From NCBI GenBank assembly GCA_950022655.1, contig OX465579.1:43317950-43381949 (forward strand): a DNA stretch of 64,000 bases, written 5' to 3'. Of this stretch, positions 36,246 to 46,424 are shown in pieces (the first letter of the stretch is position 1; each line of letters begins with the position of its first letter). The notes under the pieces were generated by a model. That model worked only from the letters and a program-made list of their open reading frames with translations. It did not search any database and was not told the DNA's origin. Made by a program: the position numbers and the translations under genes. Source of the DNA: Alentia gelatinosa. Its lineage: Eukaryota; Annelida; Polychaeta; Phyllodocida; Polynoidae.

Positions 36246-39200
36246 CGAAGATGGTTCCTTTAAGGAAGCCCCACAATTGACATCGATAGAAATACATTGG
36301 TCCCCAGTGACCAAGTCCAGCAAAATTCTTAACTCGGTTACCCTACGAGTGTTGGTCATCGGTGTCACCATTATGTATCAATTGATCTTATACATTGCAA
36401 ATTCCAACTTCTTTTTTGGAAGGAAATCCTATTTGTTATCAGTGTTGACACATCGAATAATGATTCCTAGGGAACATCTTGATTCCTGAATCAAATGGTT
36501 CCTGTTGGTAGATGAAAGCATTATCAGTAGGAGGTAACAATTTGTTTAATTCGGTCAACCGAGTTAATACGTCGTGTCTAGGGCTGAATATTGCAAAGCT
36601 ATATAAGTATAGGACATCTATATATGAAAATGTCACTAGAAACTATGACAAGATAAACTGGGTCTGTCCCTTTTATATGTCTCAAAGAGATTATTAGTTC
36701 TACATTAGCTGTCCGGGCCATAGCAATCATTCAGGTACTGGCACACATACTGCTGAACTGACAGGCGCTTCAGAATGGTATCAGTTCATCCACGACATAC
36801 TCCTCTAGAAACACAGTTCCAATTGTATATTCTTCTAATTACCGAGCCTTCGGAGTGTCCGATACACCATCCAATACTATCATAGGTTGCCTACTGGCTC
36901 GCTGAACTCTATATAACCCAGTTATATATGATGACATTCTGTAGAACGCCTACTATGTTCCTGGTATAGATATAGGTCCTGAAGCTACAACTGCGTCGCT
37001 TTGGGCACTTTGAGCTGCCTGGCAGGGTTAGTGAGCAGTAATGCTTCCAGAGAGGACTCAAACCTTCGCCGGCTTTTCGGACTACCAAGTAATACCAGGT
37101 GTATTTTACACGTAAACCATCTTTGATACGGGAGTCCGAAGATGAGGATGGATGTCTTCATGGAAGTAAATGTGGTAAAAGGTCAACCAACCGGTTCCAT
37201 GTCAGCTAGGCGTTTCAAGAGTTAGAACCTTGGTGATAAGCATGCGGTGCGTAAGAAAAAACGAGGTCTGGTTCCTAAGATGAACCTTTATACTTTCTTC
37301 CTAATAGGCGTGGCCGAATGAGCAACATTTTTGTCACATCAAAAATTCAACATAGCATGTTAATATGTTGATTTAGAAATCATTAAAGAACTAATTGTAC
37401 AAAACTTGTTATTTGCCATTCAAACCGCCTTATAAAATGCTTTAAAAAAATAGGAATTAGGGATAATCTTCCATTTTTACACCAGTAGCCGTTAAAGCAT
37501 CCTATGGTTTGTGTACGAGCTTTTCAAATAAGGACTCATTATATTGAGAGCGTATCTGATTTGAATTCTCCATGCAGGTGAAGTAGTCATAGCTTCTCAA
37601 CAGTCGGTGCCCTGTGCAGTAATTCATTAATTCAATCATGATGACTTTAAATAATTAAACCCAGTAACTGCCACCCCTGCCTCCAACAGAATTCAACAGA
37701 TCGGCAAGGCCATTTAAAAATAACCTTTTTTTTTCCATATAATTATTCTATTCACGGTAGAATATGTTTAGGCACCCCTCATATAATCTCACTTGATGAC
37801 TTAAGATTCAATGCTTGGGAATTCCATAATGAAACAATTATGATTTCTTAACATTCCCTCGATCAATTAGTGCCAATCCTCAGCGCTCAGGGATCCAGCT
37901 TCCTTTTTAAGCATCAGGCTGGCTCTATCTATCCCTATGAGAATTTCCCGGTGAGTTTTTGATCACCAGCACCAATGCTAGACTCAACTCAGTTGGGTAT
38001 TTTCCCATTGTTGGTTGTAATCTTTCACTTTTCTCTAGCGATTTCAGAAACACTTTTAAAAAGTAATATTCCATGCCTTCAGCCACTCTAGTCATTAACA
38101 CGGACAATGCTTTCCTCACCAATTAATTAAGCTTCTTCCAATTAATTCAGATTTCATTGTTCGTCTTTTTCCTCCCGCCTTCGGTGACTGACTGCTGTGT
38201 GCTGCCGAGGCGGTAGTTAAAGGGAGGGGGGGGGGGTGGTTGTCAAGGTCAGGCGTCCCTCGCGACAAGTCTCCTTGGTTACCCCCACCCACCTCTTCTC
38301 CTCACATACGTTCAAGAATGAAAATAACGCTAATTCCCTCTAGCTTCGGCTTCTACTTTTCTTGAATCTCTTCCTGACTGCCCCCTTCCATGAACCTTCT
38401 ACTTTCTTTGTCTTTGCACCTTCTCACCTGAATGGTTCCTCTTTTACCCCTTCCACCATCTTTCACATTTCTTAAAGAGGGGGCGTGGTTCAAAAGTATA
38501 CGGTTATTGATGCATAGCTATATTCATACCTTACAATTATATCATATCATATAATTTGTGTCGATCACTTGTGTTGGATGTTTAGCAATACATTACATTC
38601 ATAGTCTTCAGTTTCAATATGGTCCTTCACTGTGTATATACCATAACATTTCTTGTCTACATTCTCGATCCAACTGCCATTCACGTAAGAAACATTCCAT
38701 GTAGTATTATTTTTGCAACAAGGACAACTAGTCTACACATACTTCTGTTTTGGGGTTCTACTTGTGCTATCATGCTCCAGTATTTTTCTGTTTTTCTTGT
38801 CTCATATATTATATCTGGACGTTATATGACCCCGACTTGTTCCACGACATGGAGCATTATCTCCACAGTTCCATTGGATTTCTCCCAACTCTCACATGAG
38901 CACATTGCCTCTCATATGAGTACTTCGTGAGTTCTTTGTGAACACTTCCTGAATTGTTTCCCACCAAAGAGTGTCAGTGCGAAAGGTATCCTGGCAGTTT
39001 TACATCCTTACCATAAACATTTTGAAATCGTTTGTCAACCGTTGAGTTAATTCTAGCCATACTTGATGGCATCGCTAAAAGATGAAACTTGCCTCTGACA
39101 AATATAGGGGTGTTCAAACTGTTTTAATATCACCGAATATTTGTTGCTAAATATTTCAAGTGACCATAAAGATGATGTGTCTCCGAGTGACCCCCCGTCC

Positions 39201-39600
39201 CTCTCCACGTTATCTCGTTGGTCTTCCCAATGACTTCGTTCCAGAGCCGCCCTGAACACGATACAATCTTAGATATACATATACTTATACGTGCACATTG
39301 GCCTTGCCCACCAGCAGTCTACCCACCGCGGCCCTGAAGACAATGGCAGCTGGTCCTCTAAATGGTCTGACCAACCCGACCATGTCCCGATGTCTAGGGT
39401 ATGGCAGCTGGAACAGACTTCTCCACGGTCAGGTTCACTAGAGCTCGTCAGATATATTATCATACAGCGGCTTGGGGTCGCCAAAGTAATCTCAACTTCT
39501 CTCTTATCATGGTACAAATTTCCAACCTGCCTCCTACAATAAAATCAAAGTATTCTATTTCTATACTTTTTGTTGCTTATTAGATGTATCTTATCTCATA
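36246..39600. other. Noncoding stretch, nothing firm
   Basis: AT-rich sequence with short frames. There is an 11-G run at 38226-38236 and a C/T-rich tract at 38280-38470. A stretch near 37030-37110 has a B-box-like GGTTTGAGTCC on the minus strand but no convincing A box. Confidence 0.4.
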
Positions 39601-39702
39601 AGATTTCCAGCTGACTACATATTTTGAATTGATTTAAGAAATCCATGTTTCAGATTTCCAGCTGACTACATATTTTGAATTGATTTAAGAAATCCATGTT
39701 TC
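39601..39702 (+). repeat. Perfect 51-bp tandem duplication
   Basis: The 51-base unit starting AGATTTCCAGCTGACTACAT occurs at 39601-39651 and again at 39652-39702 with no difference. Perfect identity indicates very recent duplication or an assembly artefact beside the adjoining (TA)n tract. Confidence 0.95.
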
Positions 39703-39713
39703 AGTTTTCTTTC

Positions 39714-39716
<3 letters not shown>

Positions 39717-39804
<88 letters not shown>
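39717..39804. repeat. (AT)44 microsatellite
   Basis: 88 bases of uninterrupted AT dinucleotide. It is self-complementary and can extrude as a cruciform; its true length is likely to vary. Confidence 0.97.
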
Positions 39805-39806
<2 letters not shown>

Positions 39807-41442
39807 TAACAGGGTTTTAGCCTCGTCTCACCATTACCTATAGAAAAATTTCCTGGCGGATAATGGAAGAATCACCTAAGAATCACTCTGTGCCCTATAC
39901 TCAAGTATAGGTTTCAATAGTTATTTCTCGCAAGATACATAGGCTGTGCCTATCACATTGTGTATGTATATCACGCAGCAGTAGTCAACCTTATCAGCCT
40001 GCTGTGGTATTCATGTAGTTGGCTGTCTGTACCATCCTCCCGCACCAAGTTAATCTTTCACTGGTCACCGGAGACCGGGGCTATTTTCACTGCGGAGTCC
40101 TTATTCTGGTGTCCCACAGACAACTGATAGGCGTATGCGTGGTAATGGCCTTGGACACGATTCTAATCAAGCAGGTCTGTTGAGATCACGTGGTTTTGGC
40201 CCAGCCTTGCACAGACACATGCCTGACCTGGACAGACCGGTCATATATCCGTGTAACAGTAACATACGGATGGAATATCCACGATGCCTGATACAATATG
40301 CCCTCATGGATGCAAGTATTGAGGTGAATTGCATAAATAATAAAATTCAGGATTTTCATGTATGATAATCACAATTCCACAATGACGACAAGTCAGCAAG
40401 TCTTCCTTTAGTATAGGCACACTAACACACACACAAAACACTTTTGCCAGTGAGTGATAATGCAGGCAGGCATTTCTTGCCATTCTTCTGGGGTTCAAAA
40501 AGTTGCCTGCTTATTCCCTCATACCCATACCCGTTCATCTGCTTGTTCTTTCAACACATATCCTACATTCTACCATTGGTGGAAATAAAACCACTAACTC
40601 AAAGTCCAGCTTGTTTTATATTGACATTAAAATGTTGTATCATTTTATAGTCAGGTTCCATGGCAAGCCATTTGGGAATGTGTTGACGAGGGTGGAAGAT
40701 TGTGGGTCGGGGGTTAGCTTTCTTAACCACCTGCGCGCTAATATATAGAAGCCGAAAAGGGTTGCATGGTCACATCTGCTGCTACTGAGACCACCCGGTC
40801 AAGGGCAGTAGCCCAACTCTTCGGACACCGAAAAGGTAGGGGAAAAAGAGCACTGTGATGGGCTGCAGCCTCCATACAATTTGCACCTGGCTCACCTGTC
40901 AGCCACCGTTGGCAGGTATTGTCCGTTTAAATAGACCAGTCGTGAGCTGCCCCCGAGTCGCTCTCAACCCCTCGCTACATGTAGCAGAATGCCCGCCCTC
41001 TTTAGGCACGCACCTTCCCCGTTTTTGGAACCCTGACCCAAACCTGGTTAAGTGCGGCTGATGATATTGCACTTTGTAAAATACCTTTTTATAGATGTTA
41101 TACATTGTGCACCAAGGATGCCTTTGTAACCTGAAGCATTAATATGCTCATGTCCGTATTACACTAATTATGTAGTTAGTACTGTTTGCTTTGATATTGA
41201 AGGGTGGGGGTTATTGTCAACATATGAGGGGAATATCACAAGAAATACAACCAATAACATCCCGAAAGTCTTCCCTCAAGCTGTATTAAACGAAAGAGCA
41301 TATAGCTAGTTATATAATGATTGTTGTCATAATGCACACAACTGTTTCATCTTACAGCCTTTTATTGCTCACTGATCGCATGTTGCTGTCAATAATTGGT
41401 GATAAGTCTTATGTAGTACACAAAAAACAAAGCAGACAAGCA
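39805..41442. other. Noncoding stretch, nothing recognised
   Basis: It contains an 8-bp hairpin (CCTATACT/AGTATAGG, about 39893-39910) and short frames on both strands without domains. A GC-richer patch lies at 40780-41050. Confidence 0.4.
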
Positions 41443-41490
41443 CATGCCGGTCAAAATGCTTATAAACATGCCGGTCAAAATGCTTATAAA
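41443..41490 (+). repeat. Perfect 24-bp tandem duplication
   Basis: CATGCCGGTCAAAATGCTTA plus TAAA is present twice in tandem (41443-41466, 41467-41490). Because 24 is divisible by three, the plus frame reads HAGQNAYK twice, but the frame is short and unlikely to be coding. Confidence 0.9.
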
Positions 41491-41553
41491 CGGAGGAACC
41501 TATTTAGCAGGTTTCCAGTTTAAACCATCCAAGTTCTTAATGAATAGCCCAAG

Positions 41554-41572
41554 AGATCTAGAATCTAGATCT
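41554..41572. repeat. 19-base palindrome AGATCTAGA-A-TCTAGATCT
   Basis: A perfect 9-bp inverted repeat around a single A. It is flanked by direct CTTAATGAATAG/CTTAATTGAATAG words (about 41536 and 41571), so the region may derive from a small duplication or excision footprint. Confidence 0.7.
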
Positions 41573-41639
41573 TAATTGAATAGTAAGGGATAGTAAGTCA
41601 CTCCCCTCCCCTTTCTATGTGCCTTGCTTGGTTGGATAC

Positions 41640-41885
41640 CTCCTGCGTTCTCTGTCATGTGATGTCACTATGATGAATGTGACGTCGGCAGGCGGTGACG
41701 CGGTGCGGAAAGAGCCGCTTGTGTCCGTTACCAGCGTTCCGACGTCGGAGCAAATTACCAGACCGTTCCACAGTGAGGGAACCGTGATGAGGTGGGAGGA
41801 TAAGAAAGTGAGGGAGGGGGCACAGCAGCAACACCTCGGTGATGGAGCGGGTGGCAGAATGCGCACGCAGCTACTGGGTTAATAG
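41640..41885. promoter_or_regulatory. GC-rich block with TGACG-type sites
   Basis: TGATGTCAC, TGACGTCGG, GGTGACGCGG and CCGACGTCGG occur within 100 bases. The set resembles the CRE-like cluster at 6116-6160. Both strands have frames of about 85 codons across it, without recognisable domains. Regulatory role is inferred from composition only. Confidence 0.2.
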
Positions 41886-42608
41886 GATGAAGACGCCGTC
41901 TCGAGAATCTTACGTGTTACCGTCGACCTCCGTAATGTAGTAATACCTCCCCCATATCCAAAAAGGCAGCCTAGCAGTGTCGTCTGCTGTGCTTTAATGT
42001 CGTCTGCTCCTCTTAAATTTCGTTTCCTACTCGTAGTGTGCCATTATAACATCTTTCCCGTGCGAAGTAAACCGGGAATATTGAAGAAGATTTCATCTCG
42101 AAATCTACAAGTCTAGTTCAATGTCATAAGTTCCCTTTGAATACCCTGAGCTTCAAAGTATGCTCTCTGTTAGATTTACCAAGTCTCTTTGGGTTTAGGA
42201 AATGCAGGAGCATTAATTATCCTCATATTAGAGACTCTATACTCTTTAACTGGTCTCTGTGTTTAATGAGATTATTCCCAATGGATGAATATGGTTTTGA
42301 GAAGACATGCTATTTGCGAAAGTGACAGGCTTTCTTTTGAGATACATAGGGAAAAATCCAGCAAGATATACAGTTATGCCACATTTACTATTATCTAAAT
42401 GATAATTTATCATGGTGCTTTCCATGTAGTCGATAACATGATTCTTTTGAATATAGTGTGAACAAATCTTAGAGGAGCACAAGAAATAACGGAAACTATC
42501 TCCGGACATTACATGGCTCATTGGTCACCTCAACACCTCTTATCAACCTCCTGGAAATACGTCTTATTTGTGCTTGTCTCTTGTTTGTTTGACCAATTTA
42601 GATGAAAC
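41886..42608. other. Noncoding stretch, nothing recognised
   Basis: AT-rich sequence closed in all frames. Confidence 0.4.
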
Positions 42609-42819
42609 AGAAATGGCAACCTTCCACTGTTCCATGGAAATCCATGTTTTCACTTTCAGTGCATACAATTTTCTTTCCTTGTGTAAAGATTTTAATTGGG
42701 GCTCATTCACAGTGGTTTGAACCTCAGCTCCCTACCATAGCCAACACGATATGCTTTCCACGTTTTTCTGGTCTCTCAGTGGCATCAAATTCCACATGAC
42801 TGTAACTGACATCCCTGAG
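42609..42819 (+). repeat. Dispersed repeat, copy 1 of 3
   Basis: Homologous in order to copies at 44713 and 57101. Shared blocks are ATGGCA near the start, CCATGGAAATCCATGTTTTCA, CAGTGGTTTGAACCTC (B-box-like), GATATG, TCTCAGT, AATTCCACATGA and ACTGACATCCCTG. The spacing between blocks is kept to within a few bases. No coding capacity. The family is unknown to me; a tRNA-related SINE body is possible because of the GGTTTGAACC word. Confidence 0.6.
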
Positions 42820-44179
42820 TAAAGAATATCAATATTTTTAGGTGGAAGATAATACTGTATGATATTGATATCAGCTAGGTCTCGTCGTAGCCTATTTGAC
42901 CGTTGAGTAGGATTTTGAAAACGATTTAGATACTGTGCCACGCCTGCGTGGGTTGGAGTAGTGGGAATACTCATGTATTTTATGAAAAAGGAAAGGTGTG
43001 GTTAACAAAAGAACTGTCCGGTACAGCTGAGGAATTCATGCTCTGTGTTTAATGAGTATCTGTATTACTCTTTGGGGAATAAGTGATCATTACATCAAAG
43101 GTATTTGTGTCATAAGGTATTTGTTTGCAGAACAGTTGAGAATTCTAGAGGATATCCGTTTCACTTTAAATGGATAAGGTATCCAATCACAATGCTAATT
43201 GTCCATTTAGTTCTATATTCCACCAGGCAGATTTCTTTTCCTGGAGAATTAACTTTCGTTTAGATGGGGACTGATCGGTATGGGAGAATTTTTTCCGGTC
43301 TTTTAACTGGGTTAAGAGGATATTGAAAAAACATACAACCCAAAGGTAGATTCGGGTTGTGCTGGCAGGTGTGTCTGTGTGGGAATAGAGGAGGCGGACT
43401 AATGTGGGGGAGGGAGTAGGGGAGTCCAGATGGATCAATCGATGAGCACGCCTGAGTCGGCAGTGAAAGCACATCGCTTTGGATGTGCTCCCGACCGTCG
43501 TTAGCCGTGCACAGTAATAACACACCAGCCAGAAATAACACGGCCGCAATAACACGGACTCCGGCAGGAGTCGCCACTAGCGGTTCGGGTAGTGGTCGGT
43601 GTGGGTGGACAGGAGCGGCAGAGCCAGCTAGATGCAATCACAGGCAACCAGAATATCCGTCTGTGAAGCCGCTCCCAGCTTTTCTTTTAGAGCCCAATGC
43701 TTGGATCTTCTGACTTTAAAGCTTTGTGCTACCTGGTTAGCCTGGGCTGGGGCGGGGGGTGGGCGGTGACCCAAACATAGAGCTGAACCACCCCACAACC
43801 TTACCCCATGTTTTACAGAAGCCCCAACCTCCATTCCTCTTAACACACCTGGTTAAACTCACAGCTGAGCCTCTTTACACTGGATTGTAGTATCCAAACA
43901 ATGAAGACGCTTCACTATTGAAACCTCGACCACAACCTTCAGTCGTGAGAGAAGTCATGGGGTCGGCCGTGCATATTGTACACCTAGAAATATGGGCATC
44001 CTTCATCGCAGTAATCAAATGTATCACACTTCTGCCAACTACGTTCAAATCCTTGTAATATCAAATCTGACTATTTCTACTGCATAAGACAACCTCAACT
44101 ACTATCGCCCTGGTGTCCAGCAAGTTGTCTTCTATTGCATCTCAGCAGACTACGAACAGGGTAGGATCGAGACGTCTTC
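42820..44179. other. Noncoding stretch, nothing firm
   Basis: It contains a GC-richer interval at 43380-43640 with overlapping frames on both strands and no recognisable domain. No repeat or RNA is supported. Confidence 0.4.
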
Positions 44180-44400
44180 AGATTCGGCCTAACCGCAGCC
44201 TAAATTCGCCTCCTAGATTCTGGCGGCTGGCACGCGCCGGTTTCCGCCTAGGTCCTGCTCCCATTAAAATCCCCCCATAGAAAACTGATTGACGCCATTT
44301 GCGTTTAGACCCCGGGCGAGGTGGATTCCGATTAATTAGTCCCAATTGAACTCCATTAGCTGTCTCAAGCCGCAGCCACCGTCACAGCGGAAAAAGGGGA
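44180..44400. promoter_or_regulatory. Island with clustered homeodomain-type sites
   Basis: After a GC-rich start (GGCACGCGCCGGTTTCCGCC), the interval 44320-44370 packs GATTAATTAG, CCAATTGAAC and CCATTAGCTG into 50 bases. This is a high density of TAAT/ATTA cores in otherwise GC-rich sequence. The block at 4740-4965 has the same mixture. Enhancer-like by inspection only. Confidence 0.25.
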
Positions 44401-44712
44401 TTGGGGAAGTGAATACTGGGATGAAGCTTGGTGAGAAGAGGGGAGGGAGGATGGAATAATGGTAGAGTAGGGAGAGTAGGCAGGGGAGAGGAGTAGGATG
44501 GGTACTGTTGGTAGGGGCGGGTTAGGTTTGGTCGATAATCCTACACCGTAATCGCTTCCAGGATAATATCAAGGCGAGACTGAGTCAAATAATGGAACAG
44601 CATCAAAGTTGGAACCATCTGACCTGCCCTGTACCCCGCTTCCGGTGATGGGAAGAGTAAATGAGAAAGAGAAGGATAGAGATGTTTGAGAAGAGTGGTA
44701 GAAGGCTGAGCA
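44401..44712 (+). repeat. Purine-rich low-complexity tract, then unique sequence
   Basis: From 44396 to about 44525 the plus strand is mostly G and A (GGGGAAG-, GAGGGGAGGGAGG-like words). The remainder up to 44712 shows no feature. Confidence 0.5.
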
Positions 44713-44950
44713 GGGATGGCAGTTTTCCAAAGAAAACCTTGTTTTCATTTCTAGCTTATAAAACAACGATGATATGAATTGAGCCTCATTTTGCCAATAA
44801 AACAGTGTTTGAACCTCCACACACACACTCAGCTCTTTTGCATGGCATGCATTGATTTATTTACCATGTTTCCCCAGTCTCTCCGAGGAAGTAAATTACA
44901 CATGAAGAATATTTTCACATTTTGTCCTGACCCCAACTGACATCGCTGGC
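44713..44950 (+). repeat. Dispersed repeat, copy 2 of 3
   Basis: Shares in order with the other copies: GGATGGCAGTTTTCC, AACCTTGTTTTCA, AGCTTATAAAACAA, CAGTGTTTGAACCTCC, AGTCTCTC, AAATTACACATGAA and AACTGACATCGCTG. A CA-dinucleotide stretch (44819-44829) and a few indels make it longer than copy 1. Same plus-strand orientation. Confidence 0.6.
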
Positions 44951-45894
44951 TGAAAATGATGACGGGTAACTTAGGGAAGCTGAACAGGAGGAAGGTGTCT
45001 GAGGAGTGTGGTGCTGGTAGTAGTTGTGCTCAGAGTGATGCTGGTAGCGGGGGTGGGAGCAACTCAGTGCTTCCCGCACTGTACAAAGTGTCGCCGAAAC
45101 GGTGTAAATGGAGCTGATGGTCGGAACCATGTACTGGTGTGTTTTAGAGTATTTAGAAAAGGCTCTAACCTGGCACACAGATGGGATAGCACTCATCGCT
45201 CCGCCCGTCGCCAATTTGTCCTGCACTTCCAAGTGTGATTGACTGGGTCCGCCAATGTTAGCTGTAGTGGCACAGTGAGAGCAACGCAAACGAAGCTCCT
45301 AACTGGGTTTATCAAGTTCGCCAGCGTTGGTTGGGCTTGCAGTGTAAGTTGCGTAAGGTGACAACTTTGTCTACATTTGTCAGCGTGCTTCTAGTGGCAC
45401 TTAGATGTCACTCACATGAGAATAGACAATACGTAAATACATGTGCAAGTTTAACATAAAATTTAAGCCAGCAGTTAAAATATTGATAAAGAAGTTTGCT
45501 AGATTCAGCGATATTGCTGTTGTAGTTATTACTGGTGTAGAAATGATATATTATTGTTGTGTCATAATTACTTATCAGTATGTTACTTATGTGAAGTATG
45601 AATGTGTGGTATGACCAATTTGATAAGAAAGGCTACCAAGAAGTAGCAGTAGTTTATGATTTAGTGGAACTCTGGCTTTCTATGTCATATATCTCTTACA
45701 AATACTTATTCAATACCGTTTTTGTGAGGCAAGCTTTACTATTATTAATCTGAATCCAGATATTCGCAATAAAGCCGAAAATGCACGTGACATTTCGCCG
45801 TATAACGTGAATTTAGTTATTCATAGAATTAGGTTTTCGTTAGGCAGCTATTTCATTTAGTTTGCCAATGCAGTTAGGTCCGAAGGCAGGAGAG
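44951..45894. other. Noncoding stretch, nothing recognised
   Basis: Short frames on both strands only; no feature supported. Confidence 0.4.
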
Positions 45895-46424
45895 ATTTTA
45901 TTATATACCTGTGCCAGTATGTTACACAAATACCAACCTCTGCTAGGGTATTGGTATTAAATATATACCGGCACAGTATGTGGTATAAAATGACGTACCA
46001 CCCTACTTTGAATACAAATTCTGATTGGCTGAAAAAAATTGCATTGACCTACTTATGAAATGCTGGCAGTGACTTGCAGCACTCCGCTAATTTATGTGTG
46101 CAAAGGATCACAGGAGTTGAAGGGAAAAAAAGAATAAAAAATGTGCTTAGAGCATATTCTGTGCTTGACTTTCACTAAGATGTCAACAGATATACCAGCA
46201 CACTTTGAATCCAGCTTGGACAGCAGATTTCCTTCTGTAATTCATCAAATACTTATACTTGAAGGTATATAATAAAATAAAAATGTATTACCTTACTGGT
46301 ACATACTCACATACCTTGTTTCTTTTGATAAAAATATTCCACTCGCTCTGCGAGCTCGTGGAATATTTTTATCAAAAGAAACGCGGTATGTGAGTATGTA
46401 CCAGCAAGGTATATACATTTTATC
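45895..46424. mobile_element. Foldback element with a near-perfect 150-bp palindrome
   Basis: Two hairpins occur. The right one (46276-46424) is a near-perfect palindrome centred at 46350. Arms of about 70 bases (core GTGGAATATTTTTATCAAAA) differ at only about three bases plus one indel, and the centre CTCGCTCTGCGAG is itself palindromic. The left hairpin (45909-45982) pairs CTGTGCCAGTAT...AATACCAACC with GGTATTGGTATT-like and ATACCGGCACAG sequence. A perfect 16-bp inverted repeat, ATTTTATTATATACCT, links 45895-45910 with 46263-46278. No transposase is present. The plan matches a nonautonomous foldback/MITE-type DNA transposon. Near-identity of the arms implies recent activity or gene-conversion-like arm correction. 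Confidence 0.7.

Noticed and set aside
36172..36489. 105-codon frame without ATG starting in a CpG island
   Set aside because: No methionine start, coding character fades after about 35 codons, no domain recognised. Kept only as a remark on the island.
37030..37110. Possible tRNA-like sequence on the minus strand (GGTTTGAGTCC B-box-like word)
   Set aside because: No acceptor stem pairing and no convincing A box at the right distance.
44915..45289. 124-codon minus-strand frame rich in Ser, His and Cys
   Set aside because: It overlaps the dispersed repeat copy and has no recognisable domain.
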